A DNA stretch of 64,000 bases from an uncultured Bacteroidales bacterium (GCA_902776455.1 CACYQI010000001.1:48434-112433); one strand, 5' to 3'. Counted from the first letter of the stretch, positions 14,716 through 24,293 are shown. Made by a program: numbers and translations. Notes: generated from the letters alone by a model not told the origin.

Positions 14716-15153
14716 ATGCTTGAAACCATTTTAGCAATCTCCGGCAAGCCCGGACTCTACAAACTCGTATCGCGCGGTAATCGCAGCCTTATCGTTGAAA
14801 CCATCGACGCTCAGAAGAAGCGCATGCCCGCCTTTTCCGCCGACAAAGTCATCTCGCTGGCAGACATCGCCATGTACACCGAAGAAAAAGAAGTGCCTCT
14901 GCGCCAAGTGCTGAAGAGCATCAAGGAGAAGGAAGGCGGCAAAGCAGCCAGCATCGACTACCGCAAGGCTTCGAAAGAGGAACTCTATGCTTACCTTGGC
15001 GAAGTACTGCCCGACTTCGACCGCGACCGCGTATATCCCACAGACGTCAAGAAGCTCGTCCAGTGGTACGACATACTCATCGAGAACGGCCTCGACGACT
15101 TCGACGAAACACTTCGCGAGACGGAAGGGGACAACATCGACGACCGTAAATAA
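14716..15153 (+). CDS. DUF5606 family protein
   Basis: A 145-residue soluble, charged protein of a family found in Bacteroidota. It has LAISGKPGLYKLVSRGNRSL at the N-terminus, a central KVISLADIAMYTEEKEVPL, and the acidic tail ETEGDNIDDRK. The N-terminal part looks like a small beta barrel. No function is known. It lies immediately after coaE, the usual position in Bacteroidales. Confidence 0.85.
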   Translation: MLETILAISGKPGLYKLVSRGNRSLIVETIDAQKKRMPAFSADKVISLADIAMYTEEKEVPLRQVLKSIKEKEGGKAASIDYRKASKEELYAYLGEVLPDFDRDRVYPTDVKKLVQWYDILIENGLDDFDETLRETEGDNIDDRK

Positions 15154-15201
15154 AGTCTCTCCCCCTGAGGGCGTGCACTAAACAACGGATATTATAATAA
15201 T

Positions 15202-15287
15202 CAACGGATTGTACGGATTTGACGGATTCTATCTTGTATGCTGATTATCAGCTTGGGTAAAGTCCGTCAAATCCGTGCAATCCGTTG
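15202..15287. terminator. 25-bp inverted repeat between convergent genes
   Basis: Arms at 15202-15226 (CAACGGATTGTACGGATTTG...) and 15263-15287 pair over 25 bp with one mismatch. The intervening loop itself contains GCTGATTATCAGC. It lies between the convergent ends of the DUF5606 and phosphoethanolamine transferase genes, so bidirectional termination is the simplest role. The same CCGTGCAATCCG-like words recur in the repeat at 26041-26190. Confidence 0.55.
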
Positions 15288-15294
15288 TCGTTTA

Positions 15295-17070
15295 TTATTG
15301 CATCCCCTCATGTGGGGAGGGCTTCAGCTCATCGTAATAAACGTCTTCGCGGATGATGCGGGGATAGCTTTCATCGTATTCGGGCGAAAGGATGTCGAGC
15401 GTCGGCTTGTAGTCGGCATGGCTGATGCCTGCCAGATGGAAGAGCGCGAAGGGTAGCATCGAGGCGATGAAAGGCTTGTGACGTGCCGCCTGTATCTCTC
15501 CGAGCAGGTCGGGATGCTTCGCCTTGTAGCTGTCCGACACATAGAACAGCAGCGGAATCTCATACTGATACTTCGCTATTTCAGGCGTCATCTGGTCGCT
15601 GTTGGTGCGGTAGCACGAGTTGCGCCAATCGTAGATCTCTTCGCCATGGTCGGAGAGATAGATGCCCACCACGTCCAGCGACGCGTACCTTTCAAGCAGT
15701 CGGCCTACGACGGCATCGTTGTAGAGCGTGGCATTATCGTATTCCGCCACCACTTGCCGCCCTTGTTCATCGGTAAAGCGATTCTGTATGCTGTCGGCCG
15801 TAAAGTGGTTGAAGGCTTCGGGATAGCGTTCGCGATAGTCCTCGTGCTGCCCTATCATGTGGAAGATGAGCAACGAAGGCTGTGCGGCAAGCGTGTCGGC
15901 AGGCGGCAGTTCGCAAAGCAGATCCATGTCGTAGCGCTGGGCCTCGCTGTTCATGTACGAGAACTGCAGGCGTCGCAACTCGCTCTGGTTGAAGATGGTG
16001 CCGCCAGCATGGTCGTGATGGTCCTTGTTGTTCTCCTCGCCGGCGAACTGATTGGTAATGAACCAGACACGATAGCCTGCCTTGCGGAACACGGCGGGGA
16101 AGAGCGTACAATCCACCCATTCGCGTCCGCAGCCCGGATAGTACGTGGAGAACATCTGCCGGAACGTCTTGCTCGTCACGTTATAGGGACTCAGAGCATC
16201 GTCATAGACAATGAGGTTGCCCTGCTCGTGGAGGCGACAGAGACAGGGCGTTGTCTGCCGAGCCTCAGCATTGTAGAGCGGAGAGTGATACTTGTTGTAC
16301 GACTCTCCGATGAGCAGCAGGATGACGGGACTGCGGTACTCGCAGCCTTCCACTTCCGTAGCCCTGACCGTATGCACCAGCTTTCGCAACTCCTTTGTGC
16401 TCACCACGTTGAGCGCATGTCCGTAGAGGAAGCGGACGAAGGGGCTGTTGCGCAAGGGCATGTACTTGTTTTCGGCTATCGTTGTCGTCACTTCAGCTGA
16501 ATACGCCTGCCAAAGGCGGAAGTAGGAATAGCCTTGGCAGAAGGCGGAGAGGAGAAGAAGGAAGAAAAGGCAGATACTTCCAACTCCCGTTGAGGACTGG
16601 CGGCTTTTCCTTCCCTCTCGAGGGAGAAGGAGGGGGGCCAACATAGCCGCGACGGTTATCAACGTGCTCCAAGCCAGCTGACACAACACGCCTCGACCCA
16701 TCAGAAACTCGGTTGCCTCGCGTCCATTCGTTTCGAGAATGAGCTGAAGCACCGTCATCGAATAGGGCGACTGATAGCAGAGCAGGCAGAAGACCTCGCC
16801 GCCGAGCAGGAAAAAGCACAGCAACCACACCAACCATTGCAGGCGCAGACGCCTCAGCAGGCTGGCAAGCAACACTACCAGATAGCAATCGAACACCGGC
16901 GCAGCGAACACAAACGGCTTGGGGAAAGCACCTGTTGCATAGCACATCACAGGGATTACGACACAGCACATCAACACCAGGAAGACGAAGAGCGCCTTCT
17001 GTTCGCTTACAGGCCGCAGCACGAACTGCACGAAGCGGCGGAAAAAGCTTTGACGAGGTTTACTTTGCAA
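15295..17070 (-). CDS. Phosphoethanolamine transferase-like sulfatase-fold membrane protein (EptA family)
   Basis: About 590 residues. Five N-terminal membrane helices precede a periplasmic alkaline-phosphatase-fold domain: VILLLIGESYNKYHSPLYN, then SPYNVTSKTFRQMFS containing the likely Thr nucleophile, HMIGQHEDYRERYP, and YLSDHGEEIYDWRN with metal ligands. The family moves phosphoethanolamine onto lipid A or glycans, raising polymyxin resistance. The start is uncertain: no ATG precedes the first helix, so I used TTG 17070, just inside the -7 box at 17092-17099. GTG codons at 17031 and 17022 are alternatives. Between helices 4 and 5, LLLPREGRKSRQSS is encoded by what looks like a decayed palindromic element (about 16576-16645). 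Confidence 0.8.
   Translation of the reverse strand: MQSKPRQSFFRRFVQFVLRPVSEQKALFVFLVLMCCVVIPVMCYATGAFPKPFVFAAPVFDCYLVVLLASLLRRLRLQWLVWLLCFFLLGGEVFCLLCYQSPYSMTVLQLILETNGREATEFLMGRGVLCQLAWSTLITVAAMLAPLLLPREGRKSRQSSTGVGSICLFFLLLLSAFCQGYSYFRLWQAYSAEVTTTIAENKYMPLRNSPFVRFLYGHALNVVSTKELRKLVHTVRATEVEGCEYRSPVILLLIGESYNKYHSPLYNAEARQTTPCLCRLHEQGNLIVYDDALSPYNVTSKTFRQMFSTYYPGCGREWVDCTLFPAVFRKAGYRVWFITNQFAGEENNKDHHDHAGGTIFNQSELRRLQFSYMNSEAQRYDMDLLCELPPADTLAAQPSLLIFHMIGQHEDYRERYPEAFNHFTADSIQNRFTDEQGRQVVAEYDNATLYNDAVVGRLLERYASLDVVGIYLSDHGEEIYDWRNSCYRTNSDQMTPEIAKYQYEIPLLFYVSDSYKAKHPDLLGEIQAARHKPFIASMLPFALFHLAGISHADYKPTLDILSPEYDESYPRIIREDVYYDELKPSPHEGMQ
16576..16645. repeat. Probable degenerate double-hairpin element inside the transferase gene
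   Basis: The minus strand has CCTTCTCCCTCGAGAGGGAAGG followed by GAAAAGCC and a weaker hairpin CCTCAACGGGAGTTGG. The order hairpin, GAAA-GCC, hairpin matches the intact elements elsewhere in the window. It encodes a loop between two membrane helices and keeps frame. The assignment is by resemblance only. Confidence 0.45.
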
Positions 17071-17091
17071 AGTTCTGACCTTTCTTTTCTG

Positions 17092-17099
17092 CAAAATTA
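17092..17099 (-). promoter_or_regulatory. -7 box for the phosphoethanolamine transferase gene
   Basis: Minus-strand TAATTTTG fits TAnnTTTG. It argues that the coding start lies below about 17085 and therefore at a TTG or GTG codon. Confidence 0.5.
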
Positions 17100-17409
17100 C
17101 AACTTTTCTTTTGACCCTCCAAATTTTAGGGCACAAAGTTAACTGAAAAGTTCTGCATTTGTCAAAACAATTCGCAACAGCACGCCCGCTACGGCATTAT
17201 TTTGGGCAGTGTGGCACTTTGTAGCCCCAAACGCGAGAAATGGGCTTAAATCGAATGGGCATTGATAATCAAGTCATTACAAAGGAGTATTTTTCGACTC
17301 AATGTTAAGAAGATGTCTGTCCCTCTTGTTGCGCAGCAAAATTCAGCATAGTTTTCGGCCAAAAACGCCACGGAGCGATAGTAGAACCTCCACAGAGGAA
17401 AAGCCAACT

Positions 17410-17475
17410 CTCCACGTTGTGTTGGCCAACTCAACGTGGAGTGTTGAACGACACGGCACGTTAAGATGCTCCGCG
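17410..17475. repeat. 3 x 22-bp CTCCACG/CGTGGAG array
   Basis: Units at 17410, 17432 and 17454 carry CTCCACGTTGTGTTGGCC, AACGTGGAGTGTTGAAC and GGCACGTTAAGATGCTCC at a 22-bp period. The first unit matches the sixth unit of the array at 39589 for 18 consecutive bases. It lies in the 730-bp gap between the transferase and the dockerin protein gene, where I see no coding sequence. Confidence 0.75.
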
Positions 17476-17540
17476 CCCCCTTTTCCAGAGGAATTTACTG
17501 TAAAGTTTTTTTCGCGATATTGTTGTCTGAGGAAAATCAA

Positions 17541-17620
17541 GAGCACCTCTACTTATGCGCCTATTATTCGGCTTTCCTGACGAAAAGCAGTTCATGGGGG
17601 TCTATTCTAAAGTCTCGAAG
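17541..17620. repeat. Dispersed repeat shared with 37184-37262
   Basis: About 80 bp containing TTATTCGGCTTTCCTGACGA and AAAGCAGTTCATGGGG is closely similar to 37184-37262, including the preceding GAGCACCTCT. Both copies are intergenic. It is non-coding by appearance and its role is unknown. Confidence 0.7.
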
Positions 17621-17725
17621 GTGCTTTTCCCCAAACAACAATCTTCGCAACAATTACTTTCCAGGGGAAGCACACGCTCTGCTGAGAAGAGGGATGAGGA
17701 GAGGCTTACACTCCCAGCACCCAAA

Positions 17726-17763
17726 GAAAAATCGCCCCCTGCATGTTCTATGCAAGGGGCGAT
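17726..17763 (-). terminator. Rho-independent terminator after the dockerin protein gene
   Basis: Stem 17731-17744 / 17750-17763 (ATCGCCCCNTGCAT) has 14 bp with one mismatch and a 5-nt loop. On the minus strand it is followed by TTTTTC, and it lies 37 bp past the stop codon at 17800. Confidence 0.85.
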
Positions 17764-17799
17764 GCTTACTGTCTCTCTAATGAGATGAGAGCGGAGACG

Positions 17800-20700
17800 T
17801 TACTGCTTTGCCATGGTTTCGAGCACGGCTACGAAGTCTGCTATGTCAACCTTACCGTCGCCGTTGAGGTCGGCAGCTGTGCTGTACTCGTCTCTTGCCA
17901 TTACCTCGAGGATTGCTACGGCATCGGCGATGTCGGTCTTGCCATCGAGGTTGAGGTCGGCATAGAGGTTGCGGGTGACGATGGTATTGTGGTTCATGTC
18001 GAAGGAGATGAGGTAGCGCTGTGTCTCTTCCAGGCTGCTCTCGTTCCAGTTCATGTACCACTTGCGGTCAGCACCGCGGATGAGGTCGCCCAGTGCAACG
18101 CCGTCTTCAAGGATGAGCTTGTTCTCGTCGCTTCCGTAGCGGCCTTCGTTCCATCCGCTGCGAGTGGTTGTGGCATAGGGAACTACGGCTGTGTTGGAGC
18201 GGCAGGAGAAGATGGTGAAGTTGGGATAGTAGTTCTCCACAGAGTCTCTGTAGAAGGTGACGATGCCTTCGTAGAGGCCGTTGCCCTTATGAGCCAGCGG
18301 AGCCATCTCGTCGTTCTTCCAGCGATGCTTCTGGCCTGCCTGGTTGATGATGGAACCTACGACATAGACGTTGTCGGACCAGTTGTAGCTGACGGTCTCA
18401 ACCTTCGTCTCGCCGGTAGCTGGATTGAAGGTGACGTTGAATTCGCCGCCTACCATCTGCAGGTCGTTGCCTGCGCCCTTGGCCAAGGTGAAGGTGGTGG
18501 TGGCAGGTGTCACGAAGCGACGGGTGCTCTGGTTGGCCTTATAGACTTCGTCCATACGGTTGATGTAGAGGCCGGCACGGGCATTAGCGTTGGCAAGGTT
18601 AGCACGGTTCTGCACCTTGACGCCAGTAGCGAGGTACGTTCCGTCCTCCTGAAGCGTCATGGGATAGAGTGTGCAGTGGCCGTCGTATGGGAGGTCGTTG
18701 CCTTCGGCATCGAGCAGGTCGCCCTGTACGTAGTAGCCACCGCCGAGAGCCGGGTCGTTGAGGATGGTCTCACGATAGTTGCGTGCCTCTTCGTCGGTGA
18801 GGTCGCCTTCGGTGTAGTGAGACTGTATTTCGCTGGCCACTTCGAAGAAGGCTTCGCTCTTAGTTTCGTCGCCGGCATCGAAGTACTCTTGTCCCTTGTC
18901 GGAGCAGAACTCGTAGAGGTTGAGAAGTTCTTCGTAGGCATCGTAGCTGTCGAGGATGGTGTTGAACTCGTCGTTGAGCCTCCTGATGTTCGCAATCTGC
19001 TGTGCACCGCTGGTATGCTTCACTTCAGCGATGAGCGACTCGATTCTGTCGATATGGCTCAGGCTGTAGAACATGAACCACTGGTCGTCGTGAGCATACT
19101 TGAGGGCAGCAAGGCGAGACTCGAAGTTCTCTATCATGGCCTGGATGGCTTCGCTGCTGTTGCCGCGATAGGTGAGCTTGAACTTGCCCCACATGGTCAT
19201 GCCGCTTTCGTACCAGGGCTTGCCGGTGTTGCGGATGCCGAGACGAAGCTCGCCGCCCTGAACAAGGCCATATACCTTATTAATATAGCGGCCGCCGGCA
19301 AATGCAAAGCTGACTGCCTGACGTTGTTCGGGCACGTAGCCGTCGCCTGTATCGAAGTCCTGAGCGGATGTCGATTCGCCGTTATGAGGAGCCTCGGGGT
19401 CGCCGCTGGCATCGTAACGACAGTTCACGCCGTTGATGGCATCGGCATAGAGCACGCGGCCGGCATAGATGTTCATAATGGGCGTGTAGAAGTCGTTGAT
19501 GAAGAGGTCGGCGGGCACATAGTCGTTGCCTTCGAAGTCGCTGATGCAATTCTCGTTGCGTCCGTCGGGACCTGGGCGATAGAAGGCAGGAACCTCCAGT
19601 TCGTAGATGCCGTCGGGAATGTCGGCCACGATGTACTGCGATACGTTGAAGGCTGTGTTCCAAGAGCCGGCAACGGGATAGATGTCGGTGAAGCCGGTGT
19701 TGGAGCTGAAGTTGCTGCCAGCTGAGCTTTGGAATGTAATCTCAGTCTCCCAATCCTGGAAGTTGCCGTCGGCTGTGAAGGCAGCGTTCTTGATGATGTT
19801 GCTGACGTCGGAGCCTTCGGAGACGCTTGTCAAGATGGCGTTGTTGTACAGTTCCTTAGCAAACTCTATCTCGGCTGCCAGCTCCTCTTCGTTGAGCGTG
19901 CGTGCGTCGATGATGTTGATGAAGGTACCGTTGGGCAGCTCTTCGCTTGCCTCCTCGTCTTCTTCGAGATACTTGTCGAGCAAGTCGGCAGCAGCTCCGT
20001 TGAGGTCGTCGCGAGAGGAGCGTTCCTCCCTGATGGCTTCAATGGCAGCCTGGAAGTTTTCGTATGCAAGGTGGCTGCGACGGATGAGGTTGGGATAGCG
20101 TGCCAGCACGTCGGAGGCATCCATTATCTGCTGGAGGGTCGAAGCATTGGCGATGTCATTCTTTGCCTTGTTGTAAGCTTCCATGAGAGAGAGCTGAGGC
20201 AAGAGGTCCTCGATGTCGTGCTGAATGGCAGCTTCCTGCTGCTTGCGGATGAGTTCGATGCTGCCATCGGCTATCTTGTCGAGGCGCCAGCTGTCCCATA
20301 CCGTCCAGTTGCCATAGAGGTAGAGGCTGTTCTCAACGCCCACGTTGACGCTGTCCTCTGCATTCTCGATGGCGAAGTAGATAGGCTCGTTCCAGTAGAG
20401 GCCACGGGCAAAGTACTTGTTGCAGGCAGCCAGCGAGTTGGGCACCCAAAGGTTGGTGTTTTCGTTGTAGTTCTCTGTCTCGTTGACGCGTTCTTCCTGT
20501 CCGCCCTTGGTGATATCCATGAAGCGGGCAGCTATCTTCTTGCCGCCTACCTCTGCGAAGTACTGGCTGCTGTGGTAGAGAGGAGCATATTCTTCGCTAA
20601 GCTCACCTGTTTCGTAGGGGCTTCCTTCGTCGTTGCTCCACTGCTGTACGCGGGTCAAGCCTTGCAGACGAAGGCGATAGATGCCAGGCTCCAGACCCTT

Positions 20701-22986
20701 GATGGTCTGATAGGTCTCGAACCAATGCATGTTCCAATGTTCAGCCACGCTGTTGTTGATAGCCAAGCCGCTTCCGTCGCCGGAGTTGCTGGTCGTGTAG
20801 CCCGTAGCTACGTCGTGGTCGGCATTGGCAAAGACTTCGAGGAAGGGGAAGTCGGGGTCTTGCTGATGGCAGACTTTGCAGAAGCCATCGACGAACTGGT
20901 GGTCGGGCTTGACTGAACCATTCGTATTGGAATAGGTAATCTCGTCGCCTATGAACATGCCGTCGCAACGCATCTGACCGTTAGCATAAACTTGCTTGTG
21001 ACCAGGCATGAAGGTGGGGAACTCGTCTGAGCCAAGGTCTTGGAACCAAGTGATGTTCTCCTGATTGCCGTTCAGCTTGTAGCAGAGGGCACCGCTTTCG
21101 ATGTCTTCATACTCTACGATTGTAGCCTGCAGCGGGTTGATGCCCTCTTCGGGAACCGTGCAGAAGCAGTTGGTGAAGGTAGCGTTGTCGAAGCGGGCAA
21201 GATACTTGTCGCCGTTCTGATAGCCGCTTACCGTTGCCGATGACCAGCAGCCTGTGATGACTGCGCCGCTGCTGCCGAGCCATGCACTCAAGGCACCGTT
21301 CTCCATGACGGTTGAACCAGAGATGAAACCGGTGACGTAGCAGTTGGTCATGTAGATGTGAGCCTGTGAGCCAGTGTTGCAGCCCAGAATGCCGCCGGCA
21401 CCAGCACGTGAGCAATAGACGTCGCCCTCGAAGCCAAGGTTCTCCAAGTGGATATCGCCAGGAGCCGTAGAGCCGCCGATGAAGCCGGCATTGCCTGTAG
21501 CATTGATGAAGCAGGTGGCATCGCCACGAAGGTTCTTGACGGTAGCGCCGCCGTTGAGGAAGTTGATGAAGCCAACCCATTCCTCGCCTTCGCGCCAAGT
21601 CATGTCCATGTTGCTGATGGTATGGAAGCCACCATCGAAGATGCCTTTGAAACCGTGGTTGCGGTCGCCAATACCACTGAAGCAGTAGGCAGATTCTATC
21701 GAGTAGTCTGTGAAGTCGAGGTCAGCATTCAGCTTGGCATTCACCTCGACGTTGCCTGCCTTGACGTACTCTGCAAACCAGCAGACGTCAAGTTCGTTGT
21801 TCAGCTGATAGAAGCCTTCGGCATCCTTCTCGCAGAAGTCGTCGCTGATCTTGCCGCAATTGATGCAATAGAAGTCGCCTTCGTCGTATTCATGAGGCGG
21901 ACGGACAGGCTCCACAGGGTTGTTCGTATAGGTGCCGCCCTCGATGGGAGTACCGTCGCAGAGCACTTCGCCTTGCAGATAGACCTGCTTACTGGTGCTG
22001 AAGGGCATAGGATATTCGTCCACACCGAGTGTCTGCCAATAGACTATAGAGCCAGCCAGCTGGTTGATGACGTAAGTAAGCTTGCCGTTTACTACGTCTT
22101 CTGCCGTGAGCTCGTGGTCGATGTACTGGTAGTTGAGTTCGTTGCCGCTGATGTCGTAGCAGTTTATGCCCACAGATGCATTGTTTGAGTGACGGAAGAC
22201 ACCACGGCCGTTGCCATCAATACCGTTTACCAAGCCAAGGTTGATACAGTTCACGACGCGCGTGTTTCCGTTGTCGCCCAGCCAACCGGAGATGCCAGCA
22301 GACTCGCCATCGCCAGTGGATGTAATCGTGCCTGTGTTGACACAGTTCGAAATCTTCCAGATAGGATGATTGCTGTTGCTGCCGCCAGTGATGCCGCCTG
22401 CATTTTTGCTGGGAGTATTGATTTCGGCCTCGTTCACGCAGTTCATGATGACAATCTCCTTCTCATTGTTCTGACCAGTACCTGTGATGCCGCCAGTACG
22501 CAAGGCGCCAGTAATAGAGCAACTCTTGTCAAGGATAAGGTTCTTGATAACCGTACCTTCACCACGACTATTCGGGTTGCCACGAAGGGAGCCGAAGAAG
22601 CCTTGCATCTCACTGTCGGGACGATTGATAATCATGTTCTTGATGCGGAAGCCCTGACCATCGAACGTACCATTGTACTTCTTGCCGTTGGTTGGACCAA
22701 TAGGCCTGTGCAAGTTCTCGATGTTCTCGAAGTCGATGTCGTTCATCAACTTACAATTAGGGTCGAGGTTGCCATTGGCAACTAAGTCCGAAATCCATTC
22801 CACATTGCCCGCATTGCAAAGCATGTAGAAGCCATCCGCATCCTGCTTAGGAGCTTCGAAGTGTTCCGGGCAATCGTCGTGCATCGTACAGATACCGTTC
22901 ACGTATCCGTGGTCGTCGGCGAAAGCAGACGCAGACCCTGCAAGCCACATGAGGCCGAGGATGGCAAGAGACGTAATCTTTCTCAT
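17800..22986 (-). CDS. Large secreted protein with GLUG-like beta-helix repeats, helical region and C-terminal dockerin
   Basis: A 1728-residue exported protein. The signal peptide is ITSLAILGLMWLAGSASAFA. Residues about 30-700 contain two similar blocks of right-handed beta-helix-like repeats with GFFGSLRG, GGITGTGQNN and AGFIGGSTAPG-type turns, as in GLUG adhesin domains. Next comes a jelly-roll-like region (WFETYQTIKGLEPGIYRLRL), then charged helical segments rich in Glu and Ala, then further beta domains. The end is a type I dockerin pair, with loops DLNLDGKTDIAD and DLNGDGKVDIAD that carry the calcium-ligand Asp and Asn. No enzyme motif is visible. It is likely a surface or secreted binding protein. 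It is monocistronic, with a -7 box upstream and a strong terminator downstream. Confidence 0.85.
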   Translation of the reverse strand: MRKITSLAILGLMWLAGSASAFADDHGYVNGICTMHDDCPEHFEAPKQDADGFYMLCNAGNVEWISDLVANGNLDPNCKLMNDIDFENIENLHRPIGPTNGKKYNGTFDGQGFRIKNMIINRPDSEMQGFFGSLRGNPNSRGEGTVIKNLILDKSCSITGALRTGGITGTGQNNEKEIVIMNCVNEAEINTPSKNAGGITGGSNSNHPIWKISNCVNTGTITSTGDGESAGISGWLGDNGNTRVVNCINLGLVNGIDGNGRGVFRHSNNASVGINCYDISGNELNYQYIDHELTAEDVVNGKLTYVINQLAGSIVYWQTLGVDEYPMPFSTSKQVYLQGEVLCDGTPIEGGTYTNNPVEPVRPPHEYDEGDFYCINCGKISDDFCEKDAEGFYQLNNELDVCWFAEYVKAGNVEVNAKLNADLDFTDYSIESAYCFSGIGDRNHGFKGIFDGGFHTISNMDMTWREGEEWVGFINFLNGGATVKNLRGDATCFINATGNAGFIGGSTAPGDIHLENLGFEGDVYCSRAGAGGILGCNTGSQAHIYMTNCYVTGFISGSTVMENGALSAWLGSSGAVITGCWSSATVSGYQNGDKYLARFDNATFTNCFCTVPEEGINPLQATIVEYEDIESGALCYKLNGNQENITWFQDLGSDEFPTFMPGHKQVYANGQMRCDGMFIGDEITYSNTNGSVKPDHQFVDGFCKVCHQQDPDFPFLEVFANADHDVATGYTTSNSGDGSGLAINNSVAEHWNMHWFETYQTIKGLEPGIYRLRLQGLTRVQQWSNDEGSPYETGELSEEYAPLYHSSQYFAEVGGKKIAARFMDITKGGQEERVNETENYNENTNLWVPNSLAACNKYFARGLYWNEPIYFAIENAEDSVNVGVENSLYLYGNWTVWDSWRLDKIADGSIELIRKQQEAAIQHDIEDLLPQLSLMEAYNKAKNDIANASTLQQIMDASDVLARYPNLIRRSHLAYENFQAAIEAIREERSSRDDLNGAAADLLDKYLEEDEEASEELPNGTFINIIDARTLNEEELAAEIEFAKELYNNAILTSVSEGSDVSNIIKNAAFTADGNFQDWETEITFQSSAGSNFSSNTGFTDIYPVAGSWNTAFNVSQYIVADIPDGIYELEVPAFYRPGPDGRNENCISDFEGNDYVPADLFINDFYTPIMNIYAGRVLYADAINGVNCRYDASGDPEAPHNGESTSAQDFDTGDGYVPEQRQAVSFAFAGGRYINKVYGLVQGGELRLGIRNTGKPWYESGMTMWGKFKLTYRGNSSEAIQAMIENFESRLAALKYAHDDQWFMFYSLSHIDRIESLIAEVKHTSGAQQIANIRRLNDEFNTILDSYDAYEELLNLYEFCSDKGQEYFDAGDETKSEAFFEVASEIQSHYTEGDLTDEEARNYRETILNDPALGGGYYVQGDLLDAEGNDLPYDGHCTLYPMTLQEDGTYLATGVKVQNRANLANANARAGLYINRMDEVYKANQSTRRFVTPATTTFTLAKGAGNDLQMVGGEFNVTFNPATGETKVETVSYNWSDNVYVVGSIINQAGQKHRWKNDEMAPLAHKGNGLYEGIVTFYRDSVENYYPNFTIFSCRSNTAVVPYATTTRSGWNEGRYGSDENKLILEDGVALGDLIRGADRKWYMNWNESSLEETQRYLISFDMNHNTIVTRNLYADLNLDGKTDIADAVAILEVMARDEYSTAADLNGDGKVDIADFVAVLETMAKQ

Positions 22987-23087
22987 TTGCGTTTGTTTTT
23001 TAAGTTAATAAATATAATATATTATATAATTAATGTATGTCGTTAGCTTTTGCCAAAAAAGTACTTCATTTCTTCATGTTTGCGCTA

Positions 23088-23095
23088 CAAAAATA
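23088..23095 (-). promoter_or_regulatory. -7 box for the dockerin protein gene
   Basis: Minus-strand TATTTTTG fits TAnnTTTG about 100 nt upstream of the ATG at 22986, leaving an AT-rich leader. Confidence 0.5.
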
Positions 23096-23159
23096 CAACT
23101 TTTTGCCGAAACATGAAAGAAAAGTGAACAATAATTAAGTACTTTTAACAAATAAGGAC

Positions 23160-24056
23160 ATCTGAAAGTTGAAAATTGAAAGTAGGCAGTTGAAAGTTGA
23201 AAGTAGAAGAGACCCGCTATAACTTCCCTTAGGGGGAGAAGCAAACGCTCGACGAGGTCATATTTAGGGAAGGAAAGAGGGCTGTGTCATAAATATAAAC
23301 AACTATTGCTGCCCGCTAAATAAGTGCCAAAGGCGCGAAAGACCACAGACGGGGGTGACTCCGCCTGCGCCTGAGCGAAGCGAAGAACCCCCGGGATAGG
23401 GTCGCAGAACAATAATAAGCCCCCTTCGACTTCTATACGCTAGAAATGCCGATGAAAAGGTTCTAAAAGGCAGCGGAAGAAATGTTCCCCAGACAGCAAT
23501 AATAAACAACCGTCTGTGACTGAGCGACAGCCGAAGTACCGTCTGTGCATGAACGAAAGCCGGAGTACCGCCTGTGCATGAGGCGGCTGCTGTAGGCTGC
23601 TCTTTCGCCCTTGTATTCCTCCACGGCAGTAATGTCGCACAGCGAGGAGCAAGAGCCAACACTCCATGTTGTTCACTTACTTCCTGCCAGTGGCATCGTC
23701 CGACACAGCACGCCTCAATAATCATCTAACCTCTAACAACCAGTTTCACTTTTCTATTTTGAACGCTCCATTTTCAATTCTCAACTTTCAATTCTCAATT
23801 TTTAACTTTCAATTCTCAACTTTCAATTCTCAACTTTCAATTCTCAACTTTAAAAATTTCTATCGTCACCCGTCACTTTTTGCCCTAACAGAATGAAAAT
23901 AAGCAGGGTAACGGGGTGACAGTACTGTCACCCTACCGTCACCCTCTCGTCACCTCGCATCCTATTGAATCACAACGCAATAAGTGGAAAGGTGACGGGG
24001 TGACAGTGAAAGTTGAAAGTTGGGAGTTGAAAATTGAAAGTTGAAAGATATTGAAA
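23160..24056. repeat. Repeat-rich non-coding stretch
   Basis: No supported gene is present. It holds TTGAAAATTGAAAGTTGA-type simple repeats (23165-23210, 23750-23855, 24005-24055). A CACAGACGGGGGTG motif near 23343 is shared with the large hairpin at 37271. Two 29-bp units (GTCTGTGACTGAGCG, GTCTGTGCATGAACG) plus a partial third lie near 23510-23590. Paired GTGACGGGGTGACAGT words lie near 23910-24010. Confidence 0.65.
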
Positions 24057-24089
24057 AGAAAAAAGCACCAAACATATTGTTTAGTGCTT
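24053..24089 (-). terminator. Terminator of tRNA-Phe
   Basis: Stem 24063-24073 / 24079-24089 (AAGCACNAAAC, one mismatch) has loop ATATT. On the minus strand it is followed by TTTTTTCTTTTC, and it lies 10 nt past the 3' end of tRNA-Phe. Confidence 0.85.
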
Positions 24090-24098
24090 CCTTTCGCG

Positions 24099-24171
24099 TG
24101 GTGTCACCAGGAATCGAACCGGGGACACAAGGATTTTCAGTCCTTTGCTCTACCAACTGAGCTATGACACC
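24099..24171 (-). tRNA. tRNA-Phe (GAA)
   Basis: Minus strand: acceptor GGTGTCA/TGACACC, D-arm TAGCTCAGTTGGTAGAGC, anticodon arm AGGACTGAAAATCCT with anticodon GAA, T-arm CCGGTTCGATTCCTGG, discriminator A; CCA not encoded. A -7 box (TACCTTTG) lies at 24191-24198. Confidence 0.97.
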
Positions 24172-24293
24172 TTTTTACGATTTGCGAGTGCAAAGGTATA
24201 GCTTTTTTCTGAACCTTGCAAGTAAATACAAAAAAAAATGTAGAAAAGCGTGTATTTTTTACTTTTCAATTTTCGTTTTTCAATTATTTGTCG

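Noticed and set aside
17743-19725. Long plus-strand open frame of 660 codons
   Set aside because: It lies antisense to the C-terminal third of the dockerin protein and has the Val/Ala/Glu-rich, low-complexity look of a mirror frame, with no family motif.
23281-23725. Small minus-strand frames around the 29-bp repeats
   Set aside because: They run through repeats and lack signal, motif or promoter.
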